Part shown: piece after piece, positions 43,047 to 58,000 of the stretch | Layout: each line of letters begins with the position of its first letter | How positions within the stretch are numbered: position 1 is the first letter of the stretch | NCBI GenBank assembly: GCA_013339765.2 | Contig: CM023450.1 | Coordinates: 41,942,245 to 42,006,244, forward strand | Direction: 5' to 3' | Source: Haemaphysalis longicornis | Lineage: Eukaryota > Arthropoda > Arachnida > Ixodida > Ixodidae | DNA length: 64,000 bases | Notes under the pieces: model-generated | Told to the model about the DNA's origin: nothing | What the model saw: only the letters and a program-made list of their open reading frames with translations | Databases searched by the model: none | Program-made: the position numbers and the translations under genes

Positions 43047-46000
43047 TCATGTGACTGAAGATGCTGGTGATATAAGGCCCTTGCAGCGCTTTAGAGTCTC
43101 TGTTGGAGCGTGATCAGTCTTGCGGAGCAGCTTCCGGAAGTCAAACATGCCGGGAGGGGTTTGCCGGTTTGGCGACGGCTTGGGCGACGGAGGAGGTTTC
43201 CTGAGGATCTTCTTGAACTGGTAGGGACCCTGGTTCGGATCGCTGTCTTGTGATTTTACCGACTCCATTTGGGGTGGAGGGGTAGGCTCTCTGCAAAAAT
43301 AACGTCACGGAAAACAAAAACAAGGTGACGGTTAACGAACACTTTTTCACCCCGAAAGTGCTCAATCAGTGCGACATGTCGGGCAGGCTATCATGCTCAC
43401 GTCATTTGACTGTCCTTTGGGGGACCTTCTTGCCACCAGGATTCAACTTCGAACCATTGTGGGGCGGGGACCGCTGCTTGAGCTGCTGGAGTTTGCAGAA
43501 GCTGAAAACGGGCATTCGTCCACGTCAAGTTTGTCGAGCCATCGACTTTTACTCGTCACTGTCGTGCAGATGTTGCTGTTTCACCTTCTGTGCAACTGGC
43601 TTACCTGAGTTTGCATCGATTTCCTGCTGTCTCTTCAGGTCCACGCTGATGCCATTGACTTTGCTTCGCAGCTCCCTTGGGGCTGGCTTCACTGGTGGTT
43701 CTGTGACCAGCTGTGGTCTGAAGAAAGAAAAAAAAAAACCAGGAGTGCAGATATGGGCATTCAGTCAAGCCAAAGACTCCTTCGAAAAAAAAAAAAAAAA
43801 AAGACCGCGTATCTGCTCTTTTTGTTGCGAATGTCGACAAGAGACAATAGTCGACTGGTGCCTCTGCCAAGTAAATGCATCCCTTCTCTTTCCCGCTCAC
43901 CTCTCATGCTGTTCCTCTCCCGTCTCATTCCTCCCAAAATAACACGCTAGAGGTTTTCTGAAGTCAATTTAAATTTACCGCGTTTTACTGCTCCAAGTCG
44001 GGTGCCTCGATGCCAGCCCTGCCGTACGGCGGAGACACGCATGAATCAAGGCACCCACTACAACGTTTATAGAACCTCGTTGCCCTACTCCATGAGCGTT
44101 CCAAGCGGAACGGGGTACCTGTCTAGTGGAACCTTTCGTTGCTGTTGCCATTTGATTTTTTTAAATGCCGTCAGGAAGGGAGGGCAACAGCAGGCGACGG
44201 GCAGTTGATGTACAATACAATCGCGATAAACGGAAATCGCTTAAACGGAATTGCCGCTTAAACAGAACAGTAGCCTGTAAGTTAGTTGGTTTTGTATTCA
44301 GATAACGTAAAAAAACTCGGTAATTGGAACTAAAATTTCCGTGTAACCGTGTAAACGAGAACCAGAAATGGAACTTTTGTGAAACCCATTGGCATGAGAA
44401 TCAGCTTTTTATGGCTCTGGCTGTTTCGTTTTTGTTTCTTTTTTCTTCCACCGTGGTTTTTTATCCTCGTTGGCCTTGTAAGCCTTGTCTTGTTAGTGGT
44501 CAGCCGTGTTAGTGCAACGAATGCAGCATCGCAGTTCTTGTTCCAGTCGTTCGGTCTCGATTCAAGATGTCGAGGTTACAGGGCTTAGCTCCTGCCGCCT
44601 CGTTCATGCCATCGCGGTGCTATTCGCGCTTCATTACCAGGTCACAGTCTTCTAAATTTGGTGGCCCGTAAGCACTCGCACAGTTGAGGCCGCTAGCCTC
44701 CGTGAAGATGCAGTTGCAAGGACTCAAACAAGAATAATCGATGCGTTTTGTAGTGCACAGTGACTTATTGTTGCCAAATCAACTTTGTGAGTGCTGTGCC
44801 TAAACCTCATGTAGTTTTCTTGCTTCCTGAAAAAAATATCAGCTACATTCACCTTCCAGTGCTTAGAGTTTCATGAAATGGTATTAAGAATGTGTACCCA
44901 CATAAATTTGCACTTTCACACATCTATCTCACTAAGAGAAACTCCTGTTAAAGGGAACTAATTTTTTCGGTCCATTGAATTTCCGTTTATCGAGAGTCTA
45001 CTGTATTTTATTTGCCATCGCAAAAACCAAGCATCCGGGAATTTTTTAATAAAGGAACACTGCAAATATCTCTTGTGTATTAATTTCCTACCTTATATTT
45101 ACATAATGTCTTGTTCTTGTTCAACAATGTTAACAACTATGAACATTGACACTGGACTTAGACGTTTAGATTTGACTGTGGGTATTTAATAAAACTATTA
45201 TGCAGCTTGAGTTTCACTTTGGCCGATTGGATGAATCGAGTCACAGACAGACAGACATACAGACAGACCAAAATTTTCTGCGTTTAAGTAGCCCGAGAAA
45301 GACCATAGTCTTTAAAATCTGGAGGCTTCTTACTTAGTCGTGCAGGAGGCACACAATAACAGCTAGCTTTGGTGTCACATTAGTAGCCACATCGATCAGA
45401 CCCGCATCGCGTCTCTTCATACTTCTTGCTCAGTGCAAAGCTCACCACCCCACCGTGACATACATTATCTCTTCGAATAGAGAAGGCACATTGTGCAATG
45501 CAAAGCCTGGCATTCCTACGCATGTCTGTGTGCAGAGTGAAAGCTGAGCACCAATTTCACATACTCGCTCTTTCTCAGCCTTGCATGCATAAATAAAACT
45601 AGTGCTGTGTTGTGAGCATCCACATCTACTGAAAGATTCAATCAGGCTGCTGTTTGCAAAATAGCCACTTGTATAGGGACTGGGCGGCCGTTGTATGGCA
45701 CCACCGTCAGCGCCGCCCGTGGCGAACTGCTCGTCGGTGGAATGCCGGTGGCGGTCAGCGCAGCGTTGTTGTGCATGGCTTTCTGTCATTTTTCTGCGGT
45801 GCGGCTTGCAAAGCGTACATAACCACAATGACGTTTTTCAGATCGGTAAATCTTGAAAGCAGAGGCGACCTTTACGAGGCATGCCATATGCGTGATTTAC
45901 GCCCATATTCAGTATTTACAAATAGCAGATGACGCTCAATGCGCCAAGCTGGAAGTCGAGCTGGAAGTGAAAGTCCGTCCCTTCATGCAATTTTTTCATG

Positions 46001-49000
46001 CCTGCATGCAGTTTCGCGTATCGAGGAGTATATTGCAGCTAAATGCTCCCACAAAGCCGGTGTGTGCAGCCGATCCAGGAATGCTGCGGCGCTGGCCTTT
46101 GGCAGTTGATGACAAAACGGAGTCGTGCACAAGCGAAAGGCAAAGTTGGTGGTTGCCTTCTAAGATTTACCTCAAAACTGAAGTTGTGATGGTCAACGCT
46201 TCGGTAACTTAATTAACTACGGTAGAAACGTGCTTAATTTCACAGAAATACGTTTACTACAGCCATCGGGAATTGTTTACAGTATAATTACGTACCACAT
46301 GATAGTAGAACGTTATTGCGTGTCGTTGAAAAGCATTGCTTTACAAGAATTGCAATGGTTGCTGGCTTGTTGGTTAATGGTTTTTCAAAAACCAATTCCG
46401 GCGTGGCTGAAGGGCGTGAGACAGGAGGGTGCCCGAAACCTGTACTCAGTTTCACAACGTAGCCGTTGCTGCATCTAAGAACCCAACACATCTTTCTAGA
46501 CTTCGTTTCATCTCACATATCCGCTCACAACACCACCAAAACATTCAAAGCCCCGAAGCAAACATGACAAAAACAGCGTGATGCTGTGTAGTCCAATGCA
46601 CTGGCTTATTTTACTAACGAGGGGAACGCCGAGTGGTGGCGCCACCCGTCCAGCTGCCCGGTCCCTATAGGCAGTGTTGCCATCAGTGTAGACAAGTGGC
46701 TGCAAGTGAACTGGCACTTTCCGCAGCGTTTCTACTTTACCCGTTTTCGGACGAGAGCTTGTGCGTGCAGAGTTCAAAGTTGTTGAGATGCAAGGACTTC
46801 TTGGGCTGCGGCCTCTGTTGGTGCTGGTGATCCTGGTTTTTGCAGCGCCCATTGATGCGTCGCTCGCTCGGTATGGGAGCCTGGTCCTGCAACATTGGAG
46901 CCAGCCGAGTTAGTGTGCCTGTGATTCAGTTTTATAGTTGCTGCAGGTTATTTGACAATTGATGCTTGGCGTATGCAAGCCTGTTTGTACTAGCAGTGAG
47001 CAAAAATTTGCCAGCCTGCACTTTGGGAAGTCTGCATTTCATTACCGAATCATTGACTGGCTGCTTCATTTTTTGCACTTTGAGCATGTGAGGCTGCAGA
47101 AGCGTGCCTGTGAGCAGAAACTAGTGTGTGGATAAGTTTTCATGCTCTCGTTTTTCTTTTTCTTTTAGCAGCAAGATGCCTGCCAAGCACAAAAAAGAAT
47201 GTCAAATCCAGTGCAATTGCGCACCAAGCAGGTGCAATCCACAGAACTGCAATATGCATTAGACTGCTGCACAGGACAGTGAAGGTTGGTGCTGCACCCT
47301 AGCAAGTTGTGGTTGTGGGGGCAAAAGGGAGGCTGACGTCGTGGAGCACAGAACTGTTGTCTTTGAAAAACGAAAACATAAGGCAAGAAGATAATTTGAA
47401 GGCATGTCGTAACAATGCGAACAATTCAGTTAGCTTCTCCAGCAGTCTTGATATGAAACTGAGGTCCTTCACAGCCTTGACTTATGGCCATATTACGAGC
47501 CTGACCTCCTCTCCATGTCATTCCCAGACTTGGCTGAGCGGATGATACCGCAGTGCTTTCACATGCAAAAATCACTTTCAAGGATCTCCTTGATTGGAGG
47601 CTCGAGTGGAGGAGGAAATCAGAATACCAGGGTTAAAGTCCCAGGAAAGCAGCCCTTCCCCTTCCCTGCGGATGCCAATGTTTCACTTGTGATTAATGAT
47701 GCCGTCACAGCTTACTGTTAGATTAGATGCGGTTCTTGTTAATACAGAATACGTTGTCTTTGGTTCACATTTTATTCGTTCACATCGCCTCCGTTGAGTT
47801 TTGATGGGCGCAGTCAGAAAAATACTTGTAAAACCACTTCCCGCTCATCAGCTTTATTGGCAGTACGGTATAAAAGCAAGCGTTGCTCATGTAGTAAAGC
47901 CAGAGATGTTGACTGATCCACCAGAGATAGACGCAAACTTCTCAAAAAAAAAAAAAAGACAAAGAAAACGAGAATATCGAAGCCTTTGATGCGGGTTTTT
48001 AAAGGCATAACAAACTGTTGGCTTTGGGGAAACTGGTCATTAGTTACCCTTACATACATAAGTGAGATAGAAGTAAAATGCTGTCATTGTCCTTGATAAG
48101 TATGAAACGCTTTTAGTACATCTTCAGATTTTGTGGAAGTGGTGCATTGTGTACACTGGCCTCGTGCTTCATTCCTAAGGCTGATGTAATTTCCAGAGGA
48201 TAGAAATCATGCCCGCTTCTACACGTGTGTTTGTGGCCATGCCTCCTTCTAAGTTTGATTGCTTGTTTCATGGGACATTTGCTTGTTTCATGGGAATACA
48301 CCACGCATTCTTAATTAACAAACTAATATTGACATGATGCGGTACTAGAAGTAGCATAATGTGCTTCTGCCATTCTATTGCTACATTACTTCTACAAGTT
48401 CATAAATTCATAAATCAACGACTGGACGACAGTTCCTTGCTGTGTATTCCACACAGTACACTTTCAAAGCAAAGGTAGCCAGACATTCTTAATCTGAGGC
48501 GGAAGTTTGGAGTAGTCTGATGTCAAAGTTAGTGGTCGTTATTGGACAGGGTAGACACTCTGTTACTGCTTGTGCATGTTAGTGGGCAAGACATGCACGA
48601 AGCATAAAAATGTTTTGTGAACATTTAGAAGGTGGGATAAAACAATTTCTGAAATGCATCGAGGCATATTGTAGGCCTATGATGGTTAAAAAGTTGAAAC
48701 AGCAGTAACGTTTTCATACCACAATGGCTTGGACACCCCTTGGTGACAGGTTGGACACTTGGTGGCAAGTCATGATGAGATGCGTGAGGTTATGACTACT
48801 CGGGTGCACTTTCTTTAGGCATCTATTTCTGCTGCTTGGGCAGTGATGGACCTGAAAAAGTGACATATGCCGGTCAGGTTAGCTCTACATTGCCATATTT
48901 CAGTTACACTGAACTCTAATACCAAAAAACAATACAAAAGAGTGGTTTGTGGAGCACATCTTTCAAGAATGCTATTGCACTGGACATAGCCACGTTGCAC

Positions 49001-52000
49001 TGCACGCGCGCAGTGGCCACAATTTCATGCTGTGCCTACTGTTTCCAAATACTTCAAGGGCAACGAATAGGCACATACGCTCACTTGAACCTGCGAAGTA
49101 ACTCTTCTCTCTGACTTGATGTTTTAAAGAGCGGGCAATCCACTGAAGGATGTGAAGAGAGGGCTAGTGGCAATTCAAACAGACTTCAGCCAGCTTCCCC
49201 TCTGGGTTTCATGCCTCCTCACATCACACTACTGCTTATGTTTGCCAAGCCCGCATGCACTCATTGTGTCACATGTTCCATCGCAGTCTGCAAGGTGTAT
49301 TTAAGTAGTGAATATACGTATTGGATATGCCCCTAGGCCACCAAGTTTTCTCATTCAGTCTCCTCTTCTCCCTTCGTTCTCTACCACCTTCGCACTGGAA
49401 TACTTCACCCAAGATGCTCCATGCTGAGTAGCTATTAGCACACCTGTCTGGGCACATCCACAGGCTATCGCCCGAACTAATGAAGAAAAATTTTACTTCC
49501 TCGATGATGTCACAAGCCGAACACGGACCAAGACCAAGCCATAGTTCATGCATGAATTAAGCATGTGCAAGAGAGGTAAATTTTACCTTCTGGCAGAAGT
49601 CTAGTATCTTCAGGCACTTCCAGGTGGAGCCGTTGGGGTCGGCAGCTTTGTTGGCCGCCTTCCTGCGATTCGCTGCTTCCTTGTTCCTCTGGATCTTCAT
49701 CTGACCTGCAGCGCAAACAGCAAGGCTTGCCACTCAGCCACTGTGTAAGCAATAGAGGGCATTCAAAACTGCTTGTGCGTCAGTTACCACAGGCATCAGA
49801 TGTCTGACAATGAGGCATTTTTGCCGAGCTTAGGCTTGCGGGTTGCTTTCGTCACAAAGTGGTCAGCCAGTGGGGTGGTACAGTGGCGGTGAGCCTGCTG
49901 CAAGGCTGCTGCTGTTGTTATTATGCGCAACATTGTTGTCTCAGTTTTTGAGTTTTAGTGCTTTGCGATGAAGGGACGCAGAGAACATGCCCATGTGCAG
50001 CTAAGCGGTGTCTTAACATATAAAAAAATTTAAAATTTTGATTTTAGCTGAAATTTTAAGCCAAGGTGCTTGCATAATCTAAATGTGGAAGAAAGTACAC
50101 ATGGCTGCAGGTCTAAGAACTACACGACTGTGTTGCGAAGCTGCTTCGACTGCTCAGTGGTGCCAAGCATTATAGATCCAAGTGGGGTAGTTTCCCCTGG
50201 TGCCCTTTAAAGGAGTAGTGACACGAGATTTGAAAGCTGAGATAACTGTGTAAAATGCTTCCTTTTTATCAGGTGATATCTCCTAGCAATTTTCAAGAGC
50301 AGCCGTTCAGTATAACATTTTAAATCCATTTTAATCTTCGCCCGCACGAGAAAGCCCAGAGTGGGCCAGCATGACATCATCTGCTACTTGCCCCAAACTG
50401 CCGACGTCGGGGCTCCCGTGACGTAGCCCACGCGCTGGCTGCGGTACGTTGGCACGTGCTGCTACACTGTGTGTACACGTCATGGTTTTGGGACTGACGT
50501 CGTGCTGCCCGGACACACGGGGATGCTGAAGCCTCGGCTGATCTGGGCAAGCGCGTGCGCTCGCTCGCGCGCGCGTCCAGATCGGCAGCAGTGTGACAAG
50601 AATGGTGACGTCAGGTGCTACCTCCTGTCATGGCAGCTGTTCAGTGTTTGTGTTGTTGAAACCGAAACTGACACGAATAAACGACACCGTAGATGATTGT
50701 TTACACTGCGATCGACTGCCTAATGTGCCATTCTATGATTAGTGGGCTAGGTAATAGGCACCCATAGCAGCGAAGAAAACGTAACACGAAAATTTCCTGT
50801 CAGTACTCCTTTAAGAGTTGCGTTTGTGCCACTGGAGGTATGTGTGTGTGTTAGTTAACCAAGAGTTGGGTTGTTATAGGAACCCTAAAGGCTGAGGGGC
50901 TTTTTTTGCTCTGACTGAAAAGGCCACGAGTTTTGTAGCTCCTTAGGCTCTGGTTGAACTATTGAAAGGTGCTTTGTTTGTTTACGAATATAAACAATTA
51001 AAACTCATTTTTCTGACATTTTCTTCATTTTTCATTTAATATAAGAGAATATGTCCAACCAAAGCCCATCGAACCCATGCAGTGCTGCCACCAAGAAGAG
51101 GTGTAGAGAACCTGCACCACTGCTGACATGCCTGGTCTGGCATCACTGCCACACAACTGTGCCAAAACCAGCCACATGCCTTATCCCCGACCCAAGGGCA
51201 CAACACCTGGGGCACCACTTACACCTCTGTGCGACCAATGCGATGGCGAGCCTCCTCTTCTGTGTGTGGCGCTTGGCGAGCCACCTTCGGACCGCCGACT
51301 GTGCGATGACTATCTTGCGGATCTGCTGCTCGTAAAGTCGAGAAAGGTATTCCACGTGGTAGTACTTGAGGAACACCTGCAGAGCAGTGGAAAAGCGTGC
51401 AGAGGACAGCCTTTCCTCGTCTGTGCTGTACACAATGCGGCACGTTCTGCTTGCAACAGTGCTAGCACCACAAGCACACGGATGTTACGGGAAGCAAACT
51501 TTCACGCAAGAGAGTTCCTTGTCCGTACCTTTGACTTTCCTATGGCATAGTCGTCCATCTTGAGCCGCACAAGAAGTAGATGGCAGGTTTCTCGATTGGG
51601 GATAACTCTCTCGTTGAAAGAAAAGGCCAAGAAGCCGTACCTGCATGCAGAAAAGGCAGCAGAAGCAGAGGTCTTGCACAGCACGGTTTACACTGGCTCG
51701 CCCTTGCGTTGTTTGCTTTGTTAGAGTTATGCAGCGCTGCTGAGACTGGACAAAGGGGGCCCTGCAATTATGGAATCTACTAATCATGGAGCAAGTGGTT
51801 TTTCTAAGTGTTCTGTCTTGCACTAGTAAACTTTGCGGACAAATTTAGAGTAAACTTGGGTGGGCTGGTTTGAACTAGTCTCGCAGTAATAAAATTAACA
51901 AAGGCTTGTTTAGGGGCTAGTTGTTATAGTCTAGAATTCAATGTTAATGTGCACTGCATATTTGGACAGGGGACAGAGCCAGTGGGATAGTTGTGTACCA

Positions 52001-55000
52001 TCATTTGGTTTTGTCTTTTCCACTGTCCCTGTCCCTCGTCCAAATACGCAGCGCACGTTAATATTGAATTACAGTAATAAAAGACTGTGAAAAAAATCAT
52101 AGTGCACTCAACTGGCATGCTTTGAACTGGCTCCTATGTAACGCTTAGTAAGCTCCTTTTCCTTCCTTGGTTAAATTGCAATCGGAGCCTCCTGACTTCC
52201 TTTTGCATATCTATAATGTTTTATTTTCAGTCTAGACAATGTGGCCTAAATTTTCTCCCCTCCATGTTCACATGGGCCTCTTGCAGACTTGTTAAGCAGC
52301 ATTTAATTTTCACCAACCAGCTTCGCTTGCCTTTTAGTTGCTTTTAAAACATTAGGTAGTGCAAAAATCGACAGCTCACCACGACACGTGCTTATGGATG
52401 CACTTAGAGATCTCTACAAGCTCTCGCACTAGTAAATGATAATTTGTGCACTTGCTTGCACGGTTATTCTTTGTCAGCAGTGTTTTGGTTAGAGATCAGT
52501 CTAGGGTTGCCACCTGCCCGGTTTTGGAAACAGCGGGCCGGTTGCCGATCCATACCTAAAACCGGCCGTCATTTGTTGGTTTTTTGGCCCTCAGGCCATG
52601 ATTATGTACGTTTTGGTGTTTTATAAGCGTCAATTCAACTAAGACGATAAATATGTGTCGACAAGCTTCTCAAAGACACGCGAGCACAGAAAATATGCGA
52701 GTGAGCGCGCTGCCTGAGGTGGAGGGGACCTAAGGAAGGAACAAAACAATGTAATGCTGCCGCTGCGCGGTAAGCAATTGCGGTTACTTTTCAGTGAAGC
52801 ACATACAGAGCAATAACCAAGCTCTCAATCACATTCAGTACAAACTTTATGTTGATTTCTCTTTAAGAAAACTCTACAATAAATGGCACTGCATGGCAAA
52901 AACATGGCGTCTTTTTTCTACTTAAATTAAACATTCTATATAACACGCCCCCCCCCCCTTCCCCCCCCCTTGATAGGCTGGTTTTTTTACCGGGGAAAGG
53001 TGGCAACCCTAGATCAGTGCCATGTAATAAACCTTCCTCACACACTTCTCAATGGTGAGTATATACAAATATGCACAAGTTAGGAGACGTACAGCCGGCT
53101 AACGTAAAAAATTAACACAAACGTGCGCCTTGGCCATTTCTCGTGCTAACGGGGGAACGTGCTTTGCGCTCAGCGGTGCAGCGCACTCGCCTCTTGAGCA
53201 GCTCGGCGAAGGAGTAGCGGTGGGAGAAGCCCTGCTGGCGGATGTAGATGGTCTCGAGGACGCCCGTGTAGCGCAGCTGGCAGAGCACCTTGTCGCGGGA
53301 GAAGCCCGCCGCCAGCCGGTAGTCGTTGGGCTTGAGGCAGCGCACAAAGTGGGGCAGCCCCGCACTCATCTTCTGCAGCAGGTCCATGAGCGAGAAGCGG
53401 AACGACGTGCTCAGCGTCTGCAGGGCCTTCGCCTGGCTCACCAGGCTCTGCGTCGACAGCTGCGCACAAAGGGGGGGAAAGGAGGGGATTGGAAATACGG
53501 TAGAGTAAAGAGAGTACGCTCTTGGCTTCAGGTGGAAAGTCTCCTGGGCTGATAGACAGGACATGTTAGGAAATTTTGCGCTCTAGGGCTCCTTTCAAAA
53601 TGGTAGTGTAACTGATTCATTTTAGTTGGTATTCTTCAGAGAGCAAGCGTTCACCTTAATTACCAGCTTACCAAGGGAACGTTCTAGAAAACTCAGGGAC
53701 GTGTAAAAGTCTGTTGCCCGTGAAGTTACACTCTGTAGCTTTCATCTCTGGAAGTTCACAGAAGCACCTCTTGAATGACCTCTTCATTGTTAAAGACATA
53801 GTGCAAGAAACATTCTCCCAACACAAATTTCTGACAGCGTAATCAGGTTTACTCAGTCCCTTTGAGTTCCTCGTGTCGCAAAAGAACTACCTGCTTTGTT
53901 CAGTGTTGAGCAAAGCCTTTTGCAGGCTTTTGCAGTGCTGCTGCTGGGCGGAAGAAATAAATTGCATGTGTTTATGCTGTCCTATTACAATCTTATTACA
54001 CTTTGTCCAAATACAGTTCAGACAAAAAAGGCACTACCATTTCGGTTCCTCATAACGTAATGAAAATTTGATTAGTTGTGCTGCTGTTGATTATAACATG
54101 GATAGGGGCCGTTAAAAAAAAAAAAAAGCGGCACACCACATTAGATTTCAGTGCCATTGGCATCACAGGGATTATTCTCCTGCTATGAAGAAATGATCCC
54201 AACCTGAGCTGATATTTTTGCGACCAGACAAAAAAAAGGGGGGCAATGCTCTCTGACAGTGTAGGATTCGCTCATAATAGCATTTGCTCATAGGATTTGG
54301 CAAGCAGTGCAACAACTAGGCAAGGAGAAGTGTGATGGAAGGCTCTGCAAGGAAGGTGACAGGTGTGAGGAGGTGTAGTGGTAGCGTTGCTTTGGGAACT
54401 GGAGCTCGACAGAGCACCACCCGACAAGAAACTGAGATTTCTGTTGAATTTGCAGTGCGTTTAAGTGTAACTGGCTGCCCTGCATCAGTGTCAGTGTAGT
54501 ATTTTCAACGGTTTTTGTGGGCATGGTGGAGGACCTCCCGATGTTGGGCAGTGGGGGATCACCTTTCTCTTTCGGGCAAACCCTGGTGCAGGGCACACAG
54601 CTGTGTCTGGGACACAAGCTTCTGCACATCACGAGTGACATGCGGGGCCGAGATTGCACCACATCCGCACAGATGAATGAGGTGACCTATCAGGGAACAT
54701 GTTGCGGAACTGGAAAACGAGAACCTTCGTAGCACTTACATGTTTTTAATGGTTATCTCGTGTCATGAGTTCAACAGTGCTTTGGTGGGAGTTTCCACAA
54801 AAGGCCGCCCAAATAAAAGGTGTTATTCGACTTATAAGGTGGCTCGTTAGCACTGCTTGTGAATGACTGCAATGTGCGAGACGGTGCTCACGTTCTGGCA
54901 GGCGTACTGCGAAGGCGTGTACAGCTGTCCCGTCTTAGTGAGCGGCGACTGGAACAGGATCTGCACCACGGGCAGCTTGGACTGCCGCAGCAGCTGCACA

Positions 55001-58000
55001 ATCTCGGTGGGCAGGAAGTTGCGGTTCTTCTCCACAAAGCATCGGGCGTCATACAGCACCTGGACGTCCATTTCGATGGCGTTATGGCTCGGGACAATGC
55101 AACGTGGCATTGTTTACACAGTGATGGGCATCACAGAACAATGAAAACAAACAAAAGCGTAGTAAGAACAAGGCGGGTGCTTTCTCTACCCCATTCCTGC
55201 CTCTTCTTGTGGTTGTTTCATAGCACTTATGCCATGAATGTGTTTTAAACTGCTTTGCCCAGCTTATGTGTTCTTTTTATTTGTTACCTGAAAAAACCCT
55301 CGAATGGTATCGCATGAGGGGAGGGCAATAAAGCAGCAGTTAGGCAATAATAAAGAACGAAAAATGGTTATTTTAGATTAGCACTTTCGATGGCACTCTT
55401 AAGGTTCATGGTGTTGGTGATAACTCTTTTTTTAGTAATTGTGGAGTTTTAAGGCTTTACAGACAAACTGTCGTAGTTTGTTGGTGCATTGAACAGTTAG
55501 CATTACACCCTCGTGCGTGTATGGCAGCAATTTCGCCTTGCTGGAAGAAAAAAAGGAGTTAAACTGCTATTTTCTTTTTCCTTCAGTTATATATTAAAAA
55601 AAAAAGCTTTCGAAACTTCATAATGTGTAGTATTCAGAAACATGCACATTTGGTCTGGTGTCATTTCAACATGTGTAGTTCTGACTAACTAAAAAGCAGT
55701 TCTTCCTCTGAACAGCTCTCTGAAATTTTTTAAGAAAACGACTTTTCTAACCATGCCTTAAATGGGATTTTTGGGGCATGCTATCTGATGACAATTCACC
55801 TCTGTACTTAATTAGTTTATTTTGTGTTTTAACTTTGTAGTATTACTTTGGTAATTGTCAACGATTTTTTTCATCTTGTCCCCACTTTTATTTCATTTGT
55901 TAGAATTTATGGACATGCCTTTATTCCAAGGCTGCTATGCCGCTTCAAATAATTATCAGAGTCCAAAAGCCTGTTCTCTTCTTTTGACTTCTTGTCTGAA
56001 CAGAGCTGCAAAAAATAAAAAAAAAATAAAAGAACGGTTCTGCTTAGAATGATGGGGAGGGGGGGGGGGGGGGAGGGCAGGTGTTGGGGCCTGATACCTG
56101 TGTCAAGCACGTTCAATATAATCTCGCCTTGGTGATCTGACACGTCTATGAGAGTAACAAAACGTATACGCGTACAAACTACCTGTTTGCCAAGCGCAGT
56201 AGTGCTGCCACTGCACTAGTACTATATAATATACCAATTACGTAGTGTACTACCCATGTCAAAAAATGCATATGGCAAAATTGAGGAGGTTCGGTCACCT
56301 TGCCAGCATGATGCCTGATGGTGAACTGCAGGGCATTGGACTTGGGTCGAATGTAGTACTTGGACCTGATGTTGTTGTGGAACTTTTCTGCGAAAGAAAC
56401 ACAAATGAAGTGAAGTTCCTGCTTCCAGCTTGTGTCTGATAAATGTGCCCTTTGCACACCAGAGAAGCAATTTGATTACGGAAACCAGCAACAATAGGTG
56501 TTCATAAAGTTCGCATTAGCCATACATTGAGTTCTCAAAAGAGCTTCGTCGCTACTGGTCAGACGAACACCCCCCGTTCCGGGTACGGTGCAAAAAGTCG
56601 GCTTTGTTGCAATGCATTCGCAGCCTATGCCGCGTTGAACGTAGAGTTGGCTGTCGCATGTCTTCCAAGTTACGCGAAAAAATTAAAGCCGTTCCACTCA
56701 ACGTGGAAGCTGACGGAAGTGCAGAAAAAGTGATTTGCCATAATGGGCTGTAGCGCCGTTATCCGCTCACTGTTACCACCCAAAGCAATTAAAATTTCCC
56801 GCTTCCGTAGTGCTCGCGCACCCCCTGCGTGAAACAGCGCCAGCGGGAGTTCTGTTCTTTCTGTGCTGTGCTTGCTTTTCCTCCCGCATGTGCCCGCGGT
56901 TGCACTGCCACTTTTTTTTATTACTATCGCAAAAACCAACCCAACGAGCGTCCCGAACCAAATGAACGCGGGTGCTGCCGGTTAATTACATATATTTTAC
57001 GTCAGGCACGTAGCCAGGATTTTTTTTTTAGGGGGGGGGGCTAAAGTTGTTTTCAAGCAACCCCCGCCCCCCTGACAGAGAAAAAGCGAGGTAGTTTGCA
57101 GCCCCTCTTAAAGGATATGAAGACAAAACACATGTTTGGTTCATTAAACAGACTGCATTGTCCCGATTACAATCATACCAATCTTATCGCAAACTTCAAA
57201 AGAATAATGGAGATATGAAATAAAACATATGAAGCAGCGGCGACTCCCCACCCACTTTCCGGCGATTTCTCTATGACATAACGGGATCTTTTTGCGATTG
57301 GCGTCAAACGACCTAAGACACAGCCAAGGAACATGGCTGGGCGATTGTAGAGAGCATCTACTTCCATTGAGGCTATCATTTCAATTGTTACGTGCAGTTA
57401 ACACACTCATAACTACGCTTTAGTGCTGGCCTGTGCTAAATCACTCCTGCCCATATTACGTCACTGTGGCGCGAAATTTAAAATTTTTTTATATTTGTTG
57501 CATTGCTCCGGTTGAAAAACGTCTTCTGGGGTTGGAATGTAGCTGAGTGAGTTACCAAAGACTAGTTCTTTCAATTTCAACAAGGTTGTAATTTGTCTTC
57601 AAAGGGGCTTAAGGTCTCTCATGATATTGGTGTTGATTATGATGGTATTTCGTGCCAGATGAAGTTGTAAACTGGAAAAAAATCCGCACATCGCGTGGTG
57701 GAAATCTGCGCCCGTGATACGGTACGTATACTGCACGCACAAGAACCTTGTGCAGGCATTGCATTAAATGAGCATAGTGCCGCGAACCATGCATTGGGTT
57801 TGCTTTTACCGCCCGGCTGCGCCGTTCTGTGTTATCTGTGTGGGCCAAGAAGTGCGTGTTTCATTCTTTCTTTCTATGCCGCCTGTGTTGTCCCTTCTGA
57901 TAGGGCAAGCGTTCCGAACTAACGTGAACAGCCTAGAATAATCTTATTTGTTCTGGATGTAATCCGACGGTTCCAGAAACACTCGCTCCCAAAGATAAAT

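Noticed and set aside
43047..43061. C-terminal PDZ-binding motif at the myosin end (SSVT)
   Set aside because: Class I PDZ ligands need a hydrophobic last residue; this protein ends in Thr.
45640..45828. Possible extra myosin tail exon on the minus strand (KMTESHAQQR...SPYTSGYFANSS)
   Set aside because: No acceptor and donor pair gives a phase that fits between the exons at 46741-46886 and 43605-43717, which already join in phase.
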